The notes: generated by a model from the sequence alone, not told the origin. A stretch of DNA of 64,000 nucleotides from Apostichopus japonicus (GCF_037975245.1 NC_092576.1:10311501-10375500), one strand, 5' to 3'. Counted from the first letter of the stretch, positions 23,755 through 36,260 are shown. Numbers and translations are program-made.

Positions 23755-24644
23755 AATTTTGCACAGGGGACCGATAGCTCCCACTAGCCGCTATCATGGA
23801 AAATGAGAAATATGGAGAAAACGGACGTAATACATGGCCGAATAATACCGAACATTCACGAAGTGAAGTTAAACGTGAGATCTAATAATAGATTGAATCT
23901 GCCACGTGCTTTTGTCGACATTTCGGACTTAGCAGTTTTTCATTTATTTTCAGGGGTGTGTTATGTTGATAGATTCTTTACTTTCAAATCAATTAAGTAT
24001 CTATTGAATGACTTTGTAGATGGTTTTGTGCAATAATGTTTAACTTCTGTCCCGGGACTTCTATATCTGTAACAAGTACCGTGTGATAAAGGCTGTTTTA
24101 AGGATCAAGGATGAAATGTAGCAGCAGTCATGGCAGTAGCATCTTTAACTCTCTTCGGTCGTTCCCTGACTATTTTTCATGCCCGTTTTTACAGAAAACT
24201 ATCCCCCCCCCCCGCCCGCCCGCCAATAAGCTCGGCATGGGGTGATAAAATAAAGGCAGTTTTTTGCACTTTCTGTTTGTTAATCCAAGCTTATTGCCTC
24301 AGGTTGATTTGCTCAGCATGCAGTTTCCCATTATCGTAGGCCCTAAACTAAATAACTGAATTGCATTTACTCTATATTTTATATTTGCTGAAGAAAAGAT
24401 TGCTCATTGTCAATAAACACATAATAAACGTTACACGATTAAATACATACATGACGCACGTGTCCTAGTATAACACCAAATATTAACATCCATCGGTTCA
24501 CCTTCGGTTAACTTCGGTAAATTCCGTAAATATCTAAAAATTGTTATTCCGATCACCTTCGGCCATCTTCGGGTATTTTTGTAAAAACTTAGTCATTTTC
24601 ATCATGGCGACTAGTGGGAGCTATCGCTCCCCTGTGCAAAAATG
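23755..24644. mobile_element. 890-bp TIR element with 11-bp target duplication
   Basis: The two ends share an imperfect inverted repeat of about 33 bp (TTTTGCACAGGGGACCGATA continuing to CTCCCACTAG, mirrored at the right). The 11-bp direct repeat GTAAAGTTTAA flanks it at 23744-23754 and 24645-24655. Such long duplications occur in Mutator-like and some other superfamilies; hAT is excluded by length. It fills most of the 1087-bp intron between gene A exons 6 and 5. A G/C-rich run lies at 24203-24222. No transposase is seen. Confidence 0.85.
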
Positions 24645-24721
24645 GTAAAGTTTAACCTTATTACAAACTGTCACGAGTCCTAACACACATTTTCCAATAC
24701 CACAAATTGTATGTGTCCTAC

Positions 24722-24967
24722 CGTCGTCACGTATTCGTAGTTCTACAGTTGATGTGAGTGTCACTGAATCGACTGCTGTCATTTCCGCAAACAGAAAATT
24801 GACATTTTCCAAGTTTTCAACCGTTGTTTCGTCAAGAATTGTGATTTCTATTGACGCAGATGTTACCCCTACGCCCCCGCTACTGGCTGTAAATGTTGCT
24901 GATGATGCAAACGTGAAATCAACGCCGTTCATGGCAGTCTCAGAGCTGATTGTGGGCGTGGTTATAG
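24722..24967 (-). CDS. Gene A exon 5: Calx-beta module 2, C-terminal part
   Basis: 246 nt, phase 1 to 1, from CCATTACAG| to |gtagga. It encodes NGVDFTFASSATFTASSGGV, then SASIEITILDETTVENLENV and ends STVELRIRDDG. This is the Calx-beta pattern: G-x-D-F/Y, then an I-x-I-x-D-E turn, then an acidic V-E-N-x-E segment, closing in a D-D-G. Calx-beta domains bind Ca2+ through such acidic loops (family knowledge). Gene B exon 5 ends in the same way (EIRIHDDG). Confidence 0.88.
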
Positions 24968-25472
24968 CTGTAATGGAAACAAAGCACATGTTCTATTTAG
25001 TATATGCATCGTACATTTCAAAGTATTAAGTTTGCAGCCATTGTTACATGTAAGTATAGTGTTAATTTTGCTTACACAAATCTGAATCTGCAACTTTCCT
25101 TTGACAAACTGAAACCCATAGTGTGTTCACAATGCAATTACATCGCATCGTGAACACACGAGGGAAAATTCAAATGTTCTTGAGGTAAATGTTTGACAAG
25201 TCATAAATCTAATATTTGAAAGCAAACTTTTCTACATTCAAAAAAGCGAGCTGTGGTCATTTGTTAAAAATTGTGAGTGTATGTGAAACTGATTATTCGA
25301 CTTAAAGGAAAACAAATACAACCTGTATGTGATGCTTATGGACAAGTGTATTCGAATTCGTATTGCGTGTGAGGAATATTTGCTTAATCGACAAAAATAA
25401 TGATGTCATTTGTTTAAGGTGTCATATGATTTTAATATATCTCGTTTCAATAGACAAATGAAAAAAAAATCT

Positions 25473-25563
25473 TTATTATTATCGTCATCGTCATCGTCGT
25501 CGTCATCGTCGTCGTCGTCATTATTATTATTATTATTATCGTTATCGTTATTATTATTATTAT
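25473..25563. repeat. Trinucleotide microsatellite (TCG/TCA/TTA)
   Basis: An interrupted triplet array grading from TTATTATTATCGTCATCG to (ATT)n, in a gene A intron. Confidence 0.95.
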
Positions 25564-25815
25564 TTAATTTTAATTATTCAATTATTTAATTATTTAAATT
25601 TGTATTTAATATTATTTCATTTTGTTTTATTCTTTTATATAAGGTCATTTTCCAGCATTTTGATTTTCTTTCTGCTCAGTATCCAGAGATTATTTCCTTT
25701 GTTGCTTGCTGATGTAACAATAAGTAAGCAGTGTTCTAAATCATTTGAAAACGTGTTGAATTTGTCTCGAACAAAAATCTAATGAAATTAAACTTAAGTT
25801 GAATGAAACATTTAC

Positions 25816-25959
25816 CAACGCCCAAGGTTTCCTCAAGTGGAATTCTATCGTTATTTGGATCGACAAATTCGAACCAGATGTTGACAGTACCCACGCCCTC
25901 ATCCACGGTGTATACAGTTCGTCGTGGAGTTGCGACCGCTTTGGTGCTTGCACTGGTTT
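25816..25959 (-). CDS. Gene A exon 4: Calx-beta module 2, N-terminal part
   Basis: 144 nt, phase 1 to 1, from AATATTGCAG| to |gtaaat. It encodes TSASTKAVATPRRTVYTVDE then GVGTVNIWFEFVDPNND. The E-G-x-G-x-V-x-I stretch is the opening beta strand of a Calx-beta domain. Matches gene B exon 4 (56109-56243) in length class, phase and the FVDxN motif. Confidence 0.85.
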
Positions 25960-26147
25960 CTGCAATATTGAGACAAGTTAACACAAGAAGTTTGAATGCT
26001 ACATATTATGGTTATATGTGTAATACATGTTGAAATTAAATGCAATGGAACCGCCCGCTGAGCACAAGTGTATACTAAAACCAACTATATTGTCCATTAA
26101 AAATTAACATTTTTTCGCCCTCCTTCTCTCTTATATATATGTATAGG

Positions 26148-26150
<3 letters not shown>

Positions 26151-26212
<62 letters not shown>
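26151..26212. repeat. (TA)n microsatellite
   Basis: TA dinucleotide array in the intron between gene A exons 4 and 3. Confidence 0.95.
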
Positions 26213-26215
<3 letters not shown>

Positions 26216-26989
26216 TATATGAGGGTTATAGGGGGAAGATCTTGGGGTTAACGAGGTCAGATTTGCCTCTCCTCATTCTCACCTTCTCTTCTTTCGGAAA
26301 AACAAAAGCTCGAGCAAACCAAATCGACCAATAAGTTATATGTATGCAATTACGCAATGCTAATTCTCAGCTTAAACTGATATTCGTCGTATAGAATATC
26401 GATATCAAGCTTGAATGAACGTTCATGTTGGTGTAATATATCATTCCATTAAATTTCATATCGTCATGATTAAACATTCATTTTAATGCACGACAATCAA
26501 GAATATCAAACCATAATACAAAATTCACGTTCGTGTAAATGTTTTAAAGTGCGCAGGACGCGTGAGAAAAGAAATATTGAAAAATACATAGGTGATAAAG
26601 AGAGAGAGAGAAGTGGAGAGAGAGGTAAAGGGGGAGGGGGGGGGGTGGCTGGGGGATCTTAGGGTAATGATTAACGCCTTGCGTCTCCTCCGACCTACCT
26701 TCACTCCTCGAACAAAATAAGTCGCCCGGCAAACTTTTATTTCTCTTTGCTACTTCTACTTTCAAATTTGAATGTCAGTTTCTAGCTTGAATAACTTTGA
26801 TGTCGGTTTATTATATGATACTCCACAACATCTTAGTTCAGACTGGTTTATATGGCTTATAGAGTAGTGCTTAAACATTCATATTAATAGTTTACCTCGT
26901 TGGAATGGAGATTATATTTCAACGCTATGCTTTTACCTAGGAAAAACGATTATGGAATAACTTAGGAATATGAATGATAACTAACTAAC

Positions 26990-27214
26990 CATCGTCCACT
27001 ATTGTGAAGGAAAACGTATTCGCTGGCGTTACATCTGCGTTCGTAACAGATTTTAGTGCGAGCTGTTCGTCGACTAATTCAATCGCCAAATCGTCACTTA
27101 ATGGGATATCCACCGTACCGGTCGTCATAGTTGCTGGAATTGTGCAGGTGTAGGCCGAAATAGTCGGGACATCGTAACCTTCTTCTACCGTGGACGTAGT
27201 ATCAATTTCAAGAG
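26990..27214 (-). CDS. Gene A exon 3: Calx-beta module 1, C-terminal part
   Basis: 225 nt, phase 1 to 1, from ACTTCATTAG| to |gttagt. It encodes LEIDTTSTVEEGYDVPTIS, then GTVDIPLSDDLAIELVDEQL and ends NTFSFTIVDDG. The E-G-x-D start, the S-D-D-L-A-I-E acidic turn and the closing I-V-D-D-G fit a Calx-beta domain. It corresponds to gene B exon 3, whose match to the family is clearer. Confidence 0.83.
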
Positions 27215-27489
27215 CTAATGAAGTAAGGACATGTTATGAAGAAATGTAATTTTGTTCCTTCTTGAAATATAAAACACTTCATATTACCTTCTTCACTCCA
27301 ATCCAAACCGATTACATAGCAATATCGTCGACCTCAATTATCATTGTTGATAGAATATCGTTTGACGTAGACAGTCTTCTAGAATGAATTTTAAGTCCGT
27401 CAGGACAATATATTGATTGATGTCTAGAAATACCGTTCACATCTAACTTATGTTGAATGAGTTTGCCTTTGAGCTAGCCTTCTTCATTT

Positions 27490-27600
27490 AGCCTTTGAAG
27501 AGGATCCTGCTAGGATCGAAACGTCAGGCCAACTTACTTTTAAACATTTTCTCTTACACAGGTTCTCTAGTGGATAAGCAGTTTGCTAACAGTTTTATCT
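27490..27600 (+). repeat. Interspersed repeat fragment (GAAGAGGATCCTGC type)
   Basis: Second copy of the repeat at 15775-15895, sharing GATCCTGCTAGGATCGAAAC and AGTGGATAAGCAGTTTGCTAAC. Confidence 0.6.
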
Positions 27601-28046
27601 TTTTTTTAATGGTGAATGAAATTGAAGTATTGTAGACTGATTGTAAACTACGGTACATATTAAGCTGTACTAAACAACCATTTATTAATGCTAACACATG
27701 CGTTACAAGGTCCATTTCTTCAGAATAACCCCAACCGATCGGGAGTCTTAACTCACAACATTCAATTATGTCATCTCCATTTTTTTTTTCTTCGTAGTTG
27801 TGCGTATCCTGTTGCGTATCGTTTGAAATAAACTTCAATTTTGGAATTAAAAAAAAAAGTCATTCAATTGAATTTAATGTGTGAGTAAGATAATTCCTTT
27901 TGCTATTGTATATTTTATGTCTATGAAGACGTAGGTGATATTCAAGTAATCTCCCAATGTGGTAGGATATAACTAAATGCACCACCTGTTAGGTCACATG
28001 ACATTAATTATTGATAGTGATGAAAATGATTATACTGAACACTTAC

Positions 28047-28154
28047 GAACTCGAAATTCCGAAGAAATAGCTCCGCCAATGCTACATTCAACGTTGATTA
28101 CGAAATCCGTTCCTTCGGTCAATACAGCCGATGCGCCGGTCCCTAATGTTACCG
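28047..28154 (-). CDS. Gene A exon 2: Calx-beta module 1, N-terminal part
   Basis: 108 nt, phase 1 to 1, from TTATTCTAG| to |gtaagt. It encodes VTLGTGASAVLTEGTDFVIN then VECSIGGAISSEFRV. The A-V-L-T-E-G pattern is the usual entry into a Calx-beta domain. Gene B exon 2 (102 nt) is the counterpart. Confidence 0.82.
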
Positions 28155-28424
28155 CTAGAATAAAAGTATAATAGTATAATTACATGTACAACTATCCGCG
28201 GCTATTCACACATTACATTCTGAATTAACATTTTGCATAAATTCAATAGGTATGGCCTGGATTTCAATTGAAAATTGTTTATTGCGATATAGTTAGTATC
28301 CTTCTGTTTTGTCTTTAACAGCAAACAGAAACATTTGCTTCATCATAACTAAACGTATTGTTTGATTGTTTGCAATCGCATGTAACTGTAAGTGTTATAT
28401 TTGTAGACCTCTCTTCACAGTGTA

Positions 28425-28599
<175 letters not shown>

Positions 28600-28980
28600 T
28601 ACGAGCAAATATAAGACGGGACAATTACTTTATAAGTATGCTTTTGGAATATAGTATCATAAAAACGTCGCATAAGACGTGTCATATTTAAATGAAGTTA
28701 TACCTTTAGAATAAATGAAAAGGACAATGTATATATAACATTTTATGAACGTTTTAGGAATGTGTGTGGCTCTTCTTTGACCACTTAATCGAAAATATTG
28801 CATCTAAATCGAAAATAGTGCATTGTGTTACCAGATTACACCAAGTATATCGACATGAGAATGTAACAGTCTTGGCCTACGATTTGTGTAAACGAAACTA
28901 GATTCGTTCATTCAGTATTTTCTGGGTTTCTTCTGTTTTAAGACATTTTCTCAAAAATATGACGGAAGAACACAACTTAC

Positions 28981-29041
28981 ATGTTTGAGCTCTAGCGGAA
29001 GAGACGAAAAGAGACACCAGAATAACGATTATCCCTTTCAT
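28981..29041 (-). CDS. Gene A exon 1: signal peptide
   Basis: The ATG at 29041 opens a 61-nt exon encoding MKGIIVILVSLFVSSARAQ followed by Thr, ending in phase 1 before |gtaagt at 28980. It is a strong signal peptide with predicted cleavage after Ala or at AQ. The similarity to gene C exon 1 at 612 supports this start. The promoter must lie just right of it, in the divergent interval shared with gene B. Confidence 0.82.
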
Positions 29042-30106
29042 GGTTAGAGATGATTCTTGTGGCCGAAGTGTTTAATGGTATGCCACTTAAATCTCGTTCG
29101 ATTAATTGTAAGCAACTATAATTCCTTTAGCCTTACTGTAACGTCTGCAAGATAATGACGTGTCTTCTAGTGTAAGTAATATTTACCTGGTGGGCGTTTT
29201 GTCGTAGTTTTGATTGGGTAAATGGCAAAGTCACAGTTGGTCACAGTGAATACACAATCAGAAAAGGTGCAACGCCCAAGTTAACGTTTCTAACCATTTC
29301 TTGACACGACTTAGCCTGTATCAAATATTACGAGCAGCACAAATATCGGGTCAAATCGGAATGGGAACGGGAAACAAAAATTGCACAGGGGGAATCTTCA
29401 TAGTTATAAGTATTATTATTATTATTAATCACAAAATATTTTGCACAAACTTGGTAGCGCCTCAAACTTATTGATTTCAAAAGATGATTCATATTATTCA
29501 GTGAAATCAAGAGTTCTTCTTGGAATGTTTTATGCTGATTTGTAAGGCTTGTGAGGCATTTCCATCTGCGTATGAGTCGAAGCAATGACAAAGTGCGTTA
29601 AATCGGATGAAAGTTACTTAAACTAATACATTCTTAAACTAAAAATAATAATGATAACTCATTACATTTTCTTACCAATATATTTCTGGTTACTATTATT
29701 ATTTTATCCCAACGAGTAAGTGAAGACTTTAGTTTCTAAGCTATGCACTTAAACCTTACTCATATTGTTCTGGGTGCTATATAGGGTGAATGCACAGAGT
29801 TGCCTTCTATTTTTTTGTGTATATTTTTGTATATGGTGAATAGAGAAAACCTTATGGATGGCAACACAGTGTATGGCGATTGAAATCACTAGCATGAAAC
29901 AACTGTGCGCGACCTATGAATGACTTGTGTAGATGCAAACTACGAGCTGATGTTTTTTCCCGTTCGTTTTGAAACATTTCCTCCAACTTCCAACGGAGAG
30001 TAGTAAAATGGGATATAAAGCGTGTAAGCTTATGAAGAGTAGTGTTACTGTGGCATCGACTGTGACAAAGTAATCCTATAAGTTTTAATTCAATGATATT
30101 ACAAAT
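29042..30106. other. 5' flank of gene A
   Basis: Presumed promoter region. I see no clear core promoter motif to assign. Short frames here have no recognisable domains. Confidence 0.4.
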
Positions 30107-30939
30107 CACCCGATACACACAGAGAACACACTTACTACTGTAATTCTTACAGTTTTGTACCATAATAAGAACTGGATCGTGCTATAAATCGGTAGCATGT
30201 GCTATTAGGATTACAGTAAGAACCGAGGATATGTGTAATTCCAACAAATCTAGTTGTTTGGGATTTGTTGGAATTACAAATATCCTTAGTTATTACTGTA
30301 AACTTAATAGCACATGCTACATATTTATCAGATTTGTCAGCACAATCCAGTGAAAGGGGGGTGTAGGCGGTTTTACACTATCTAACGCAACGTAGTCGCC
30401 AAGAGCCCAGGCGCGTAGCCAGGAATTTGACAAGGGAGGGGCGAAAATGTCGAAAATTTTTCAGAGCCGTAGATACGGCATTTCATACTATCTAAGCGTA
30501 GCGCCACCATGATTGGCGCGAAGCGTACAAGAAAATTTTGGCTGAAATTGCCTCCCAGATCACTGGAAATGGCACTTCCCAGGCCTTTTAAGTTGCATCT
30601 TAGCATTTTCTCTTTTGAAATTACTAGCGATTTCATAAAAACATTAAAAAAAATTTTAAAAAATATGCTCAAGGGGGGGGGGGCGGCTGCCCCCTTCGCC
30701 CCTCCCCCCCCCTTGGCTACGCGCCTGCAAGAGCCTGAAGTATTTTTAAGAGAGGGCCCGAGGAACATGAGCTTATAGCATGCTTCTCATGGTGAAACAT
30801 AATTGCACCTATTAGGTGAATTGAGTATACTGTTAATAGTAGGAGAGACTAGCGTAGGTTCTTATGACCAACTAAAACTTTTTGTGGTACAAAACTTGAG
30901 ATTTACAGTAGTTACTGTAATCTCTGTGTGAACCGGATG
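30107..30939. mobile_element. P1 palindromic element interrupted by later insertions
   Basis: 30107-30350 carries the left arm and most of the right arm of a P1 element (CACCCGATACACACAGAGAA start). The missing last 70 bp (TGGTACAAAACTTGAGATTT to GTGTGAACCGGATG) reappears at 30872-30939. Between them lies about 520 bp of other DNA containing the hAT-like MITE at 30408-30727. This shows nested insertion, the MITE block being younger than the palindrome. Confidence 0.78.
30408..30727. mobile_element. hAT-like MITE, CAGGCGCGTAGCCAGG family
   Basis: Termini CAGGCGCGTAGCCAGG and CTTGGCTACGCGCCTG form inverted repeats with one mismatch and are flanked by the 8-bp direct repeat CAAGAGCC at 30400-30407 and 30728-30735. 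It includes a GTAGCGCCACCATGATTGGC segment shared with the element at 32815 and, inverted, the one at 59940. No transposase. Confidence 0.93.
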
Positions 30940-31800
30940 TACAAAGTCAGGATGGCGGTTAGCTGTACTACTGATAAGTATATATAAGAAGTAGGGTCTA
31001 ATAAGCGATCGTTTACGTTTCGTCATTAACACTAGTAACACCTTCTTCATTCATTGACGATATTGTCTTTTGATGCTTACGGCGTTTTTCTACACGGTTA
31101 TTCAAAACCATATGATAATCGCTACTACATAACAGTTAGTGCAATATTGCAATGTGGAGTTAGAGTAGCGACAGCGTAAGTATAGCAATCGTTCTCCCTA
31201 ATACATAGTTTTTCCCTACTACAGACTGATTTGTTAAAGGAAAACTATTGTACGGGTGGGACTTGTTGACTCTCTATTGTCAGTATACAACGCACTCTAA
31301 GCATGAACTATCGAAAGTCGTTATATCGCTTACGTACAGATTTCTTTCAAGACGTGACATATTAGCCTTGTTCATTGTTCTTGTGTTAGAACTTCAAATT
31401 GGAAAATTCGTGAGGCATAAGGAATGTATTTGCTTATGCCACCGTTAACAAAACCTTGGTTTTTTGATCACACCCAGAGTAACTCAAGACTTCAAATATT
31501 AGATACAAAATAAAGCAAAGGTTATTTGTTCTTCCACAAAAGAAGACCTTGCTTTTGACGAATTCCTGGGCCCCAACGTTATGAAGGAAGTTCAGGACAC
31601 AATAAGGCGTTGCACAGACAGATCATTGTTTTCGATCGGCCAAGCTGAAATTTAGTTTTCTTGAAGAAGGCAAGAAGGCACCCTTTTTTTAGCTCTTTCT
31701 GAAATTTGTATACGTTAACGATGTTTCGACCCACTTTTCAGTCATGGTCTACTGGGCAATAGAAATTCACTGACCAAATCGAGTTGTATGTATGTATTTT

Positions 31801-31984
31801 TAGATCCTCCTGCAAGCAGGAACTCGCGAAAAAGCCATCATTGGCTTATCAAAGCCGCAAGCTGACCGAAGTCAGTCTCTTATATTCATATTTAACGTCC
31901 ATGATTATGAATTGTCAATTGTCAACAACTCTGTAACTGGACGACATACATTAATCTGGGAGTGGCTCGAACCGGGGACCTTAT
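31801..31984 (-). mobile_element. SINE family S1, 5'-truncated copy
   Basis: Minus-strand copy reaching from the 3' end (AGGAGGATCTA read on the minus strand) to the B-box region GGTTCGAGCCACTCCCAG; the A box is lost. It matches the full-length copies at 57034 and 59071. Confidence 0.85.
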
Positions 31985-32063
31985 GATGATTTTTATGATG
32001 ATTTAGGTCCCGAACCGGGGACCATATGTTGATCTCCGACCTATACACATTAGGACCCTGGTG

Positions 32064-32193
32064 CACCCGATACCCATAGCTAGTACATTAACTACTGTAC
32101 ATGTTACACAACCGTGTATAAGTAACTACTGCGCTGTGTTCGCAACAAGGTAAGATTTACAGTAGTAACTGTGTTCTCTATGTGTATTGGGTG
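32064..32193. mobile_element. Chimeric palindromic element (P2 left end, P1 right end)
   Basis: The left part CACCCGATACCCATAGCTAG through AACTACTGCGCTGTGTTCGC is P2 sequence. From AAGATTTACAGTAGTAACTG to the terminal TATTGGGTG it is P1 sequence. The join is within the arm shared by both families. Confidence 0.7.
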
Positions 32194-32427
32194 ATAATAT
32201 ACATATATAGTTGGTAGTTGTATCAATGGAAAGAATAATTGAAGAAATGGAAACATCACACTTTTTAACGAGGAGATCCATGAAATAACTTTACAACCCA
32301 TATGAAATCATGTCGAAAACTGCCGTACATTTGTACAAAAATACAACCGTTTTTATTTATATTTAAATAAACCAGAAACTATATACTGACAAAGTGAATT
32401 CTTAAAAAAAAAATTATTAATAATAAT

Positions 32428-32432
32428 TATAT

Positions 32433-32500
<68 letters not shown>
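32428..32500. repeat. (TA)n microsatellite
   Basis: TA array with a few interruptions. Confidence 0.95.
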
Positions 32501-32503
<3 letters not shown>

Positions 32504-32814
32504 TGCAAGTTACACGGTGGTGGTGTTCATGATAATGTTTGTGTTAAAATATTTTCAAAATCGATGAAATATGAAACTATAATTCTCCCTTTATTTTAAA
32601 ATGGTAGAATATGAAATTCTCAGCAGTGCTGTATGATCATTTTACTTGTGAGTTAGAAGCTTCGCAAAATCAAAACCATTATTAGTAATTCTTTTCTAGT
32701 TGGTGTCCATGATTGCCTCGTCAATGATCTTGTTTCATCCGTCTGGCATGCAAAGACATTCTGAAGACGAAACTAATTGTGAGAAGAAAGACAAAGACAA
32801 TTGTTCGACATGAA

Positions 32815-33718
32815 CATGGGCGTCAGCAGGTTTCAGAAAGTGAGGGGGACACTATACTATGTAAGCGGAGCGCCACCATTGGTTGGCGCGTAGCGTACCA
32901 GAAAATTGTGGGTACATAAGACCCCCTAGATAGCAGGAGACGGCCTTCCTGAGTCGTTTTTAGTTACATCAGAACCAGATCTGTGAGGAGAAATTTTGTC
33001 TCACAAAACTAAATTCCGACAGAAAGTACTGGTAGAAAGATGCCGTTCTGACACCAAGGGAGATGAATTACACAGCGTCCATCTCAAACGAAATATTGAA
33101 AAAGTGGCGCCGTCACCTCCGGGATGAGTGGAGTGGTATATATAATACATGCATGTAGGTGCGAGACGTCAGTTGTTATGTGCCCAGGTACTTTAATAAT
33201 AATAATCAGAAAAAGGCACCGGGCGCAGAGCGTGTGTAGCGCCTAGCCGGCACTCAACAATAAAGATCTACCATATCCGGCGAATACATGTAGCCTTAAT
33301 TACTTAACCCCTACACCCCTATTCGTCCGTCCAGTCCAAGGGACTGGAGGTAGTGATATGAACATAGTAACTCATCACCATCTACCTGTATGGCTTACCT
33401 AATCCCTTGGAACCCATACAAACAACATGTGTGCAAGATTCAATACACTTTCGAATGGTCTCCCCCCCCCCCCCGAACGAATTAAATGGGCAGATTTAGG
33501 ATATTGGGAGAATGGGAGATAAATGACGGTGCAAGTGATAGATAGCAGGGGCCCAGGGAGTCCAGATTTCTTGACCTTAAATAGAAAATCGCCCATATGC
33601 ATGTGATTTTTTTTAATAACTACTCTGAAAAGTGGGTGGGACAAATGATATGATATCCCCTCCACTTTTGAAAGTGGGGGGGACATGTCCCCCCGTCCCC
33701 CACCTGTTGACGCCCATG
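32815..33718. mobile_element. hAT-like element, CATGGGCGTCAGCAGG family, about 900 bp
   Basis: Termini CATGGGCGTCAGCAGG and CCTGTTGACGCCCATG are inverted repeats with one mismatch. The 8-bp direct repeat GACATGAA flanks it at 32807-32814 and 33719-33726. Inside, near 33195-33260, lies a (AAT)n-tailed retroposon-like piece (GGCACCGGGCGCAGAGCG), probably nested. The long minus-strand frame at 33399-33878 crosses the right end of the element and is not a gene. Confidence 0.92.
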
Positions 33719-33779
33719 GACATGAATATTCAGTATAAATTGCAAATGCGTCACCACTACGCTCTGCATCGTTACACCT

Positions 33780-35045
33780 GATTGGACTATCGTTCTTAAA
33801 TAGTTCATCTTCATTCGAGATTTGACATACGCCATATTTACAAACCCAAGAGATGATTGTGGATAGAAACGTTATCATTTATTTTTTAAATGCAGATGAT
33901 CATACCAGTATGTGTACTCAGATTGAGGGCGGCAGGTCACGGGAAAACAATGTGGGCATATGTTATGCAAGACTAATTGGCGACATTGTTCATTATACGT
34001 GAAACTACCTTTTTGGAGTTTATCAGTTTATGTAATAAAGTTATTGGCAATTGAGAACAATGTGTTTTTTTAAATATCCACTGATACCGAAAATGCACTA
34101 AAGTTGGGTTCATATTATGGCTATAGAAAAATCACCTTTCCCAATGAATTTGGTTACACTAATAGAAGTTTTGTATGGTCCCAAATTGACAAATCTGTGG
34201 TCTCTCGCCATTCAACATTCTATTGAAATAGCTGATCATCACTAATGATGTAGCCGTACATAGATGTATTAGTAAAACAGTAACGTGCAGATGCTTTAGC
34301 TATAATAATAATAATAATAATAATAATAAGCAAATATTTATATAGCGCTTTATGCAAAGGCCTCAAAGCGCGTGGTGGGTGGAGTGGCGGCACCAGACTA
34401 TATCCAAGGAGGTAAACAATTTGGAAGTGCAAAGACACATACTTGTATAAAGTGTATACATAATGGGAACACGAAAGGGGCTAGGAAACACGCCATACCC
34501 TCACAGGAATGTTGATCAATAACAACGACGTTTTGGAAAATAAAACCAATCAAAAGTGGCAACTTGCTTTATAATTACCACTGTATACAGTTATTGTCTG
34601 TGGTGCAGGGCCCCTGCATGAGGTGCAGTATTTTTTTATATAATTATTGTCCGCCTTTATAGCGATGTTGGAGACCAACAATGCATGTAACAAAGAGGAA
34701 ATAAACTTACCTATCTCTGAGATGTATTTCTAATGGGGTCCAAGGGCCGTAGTGGTTTCGAAGAAAGAAGCCCTCGGGAGCTCAAGTGTTTTCAGATATT
34801 CCTTGTTCTCTCGCAGCGACTTTTAAAGAACACAACATGTGAGAGCGAGACATTTATTTTCAATTGAATTTATTGCAAACCCCTGGTGGGATACGGGGGC
34901 TTAGCGGTATGGTTTTGAGATATCTCTTGTTCTCACGTAGCGACTTTAAAACACAAAGGCACATGTCAGAAAAATGAATTCATTTTATGTGAAAGGTATA
35001 TGTTAAGCCCGGAAGCTACGGTGCTTTCTGAGAGGTCTCTTGTGA
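33780..35045. other. Intergenic stretch with SINE-like tail and tandem repeat
   Basis: No gene seen. At 34303-34400 a (TAA)n run is joined to ATTTATATAGCGCTTTATGC, the inverted 3' end of a SINE or LINE. At 34788-34985 two imperfect units of about 130 bp share the CTTGTTCTC and AGCGACTTT blocks. Confidence 0.55.
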
Positions 35046-35353
35046 CACCCGATACACACAGTGAACACAGTTACTACTGTAAATCGTACAGTTTTGTACC
35101 ACAGTAAAAACTGGATCGTGCCATACTTCGGTAGCATGTGCTAATAGGTTTACAGTAAGTACTGAGGATATGTGTAATTCCAACAAATCCTGTTGTTTGG
35201 CATTTGTGGGAATTACAAATATCCTCAGTTCATACTGTAAACTTTATAGCACATGCTACCGATTTATCAGATTTGTCCGCACAATCCAGTTTTTACTGTG
35301 GTACAAAACTTTAGATTTACAGTAGTTTCTGTAATCTCTGTGTGAATCGGCTG
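35046..35353. mobile_element. P1 palindromic element
   Basis: Full copy, about 308 bp. The left end CACCCGATACACACAGTGAA and the right end ATCTCTGTGTGAATCGGCTG are the two halves of a near-complete palindrome. Landmarks TACTGTAAATC, GTACCACAG, AACTGGATCGTGC, GGTAGCATGTGCTA and AATTCCAACAAATCC each recur inverted in the right arm. A single transcript would fold into a hairpin of about 140 bp. Confidence 0.88.
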
Positions 35354-36260
35354 CATTTTAATGTTAAGAACATTGTGATTCCTACTTCCTTGGTGACGCC
35401 AATGACGGAGTATGAACACATTCTCAATAGGTAAGCCAATGCAGAAAGAAAATGCATACAAATGTGTTCGTATTGACATTTTTCTAAAAAGTCTTTTATC
35501 TCAAGATGTGATCTTAGCGATTTCAACCCTGTAACAAAAGCTCTGCCGTTGCATCGGTTAAATACTATTGATGTATTATTTATTATTATTTATATGTACC
35601 AGTGATAGATAATTAACATATTGCAGCGTTAGCAAGTTAACTGGAGTACCTGTCAATCTTAAGTTTGAAAATGTTAAATTCTATAATCGATAGATATGGT
35701 GGTGTTGTGCACTCGCTGTACATCTAAATCAAAATAATTCAAACACTTGGCTCAACATTGTTACGTTTTATGAGACATAACATTGCGGATAATAACTATC
35801 ATTCAGTATAAACTCTGAATCGAGAAAGGGCTCATGAAGGTTCTTTCCCACATACTGGTCATACTTTAAATACAACTTATGTTAAGACATATATCATTAT
35901 TCGCTTCGTTGATGACCTTATTTCTAAAAGACTTAAAACCCACGCTGGCATATATATATATGTCTATTACAGGTTGCCGGCATTTGGTTGTACCAGTAAT
36001 AACGTAATATAACCACTGTGGGCTTTATTCCGCATTAACTTTGCAACAACGTTTCAGGAGTTTGATGTGTCATGATTACAAAGATCGAACCGACCACTTT
36101 GTCTTTGTCAAGACTTAGCAGAATAGTAGAGCAGTAACACCTTACACAATGCATAGAGTTCAGTCATGCGTATCATTGGGTTAAGTGTTTACGAAATACA
36201 CCGTGTTCTATAAAAAAACAGCTGTTATTCCACTGCAAGAATTGGACATGTGTTGCATAC

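Noticed and set aside
33399-33878. 159-aa minus-strand frame
   Set aside because: It spans the right end of the 32815-33718 element and its target duplication; no recognisable domain.
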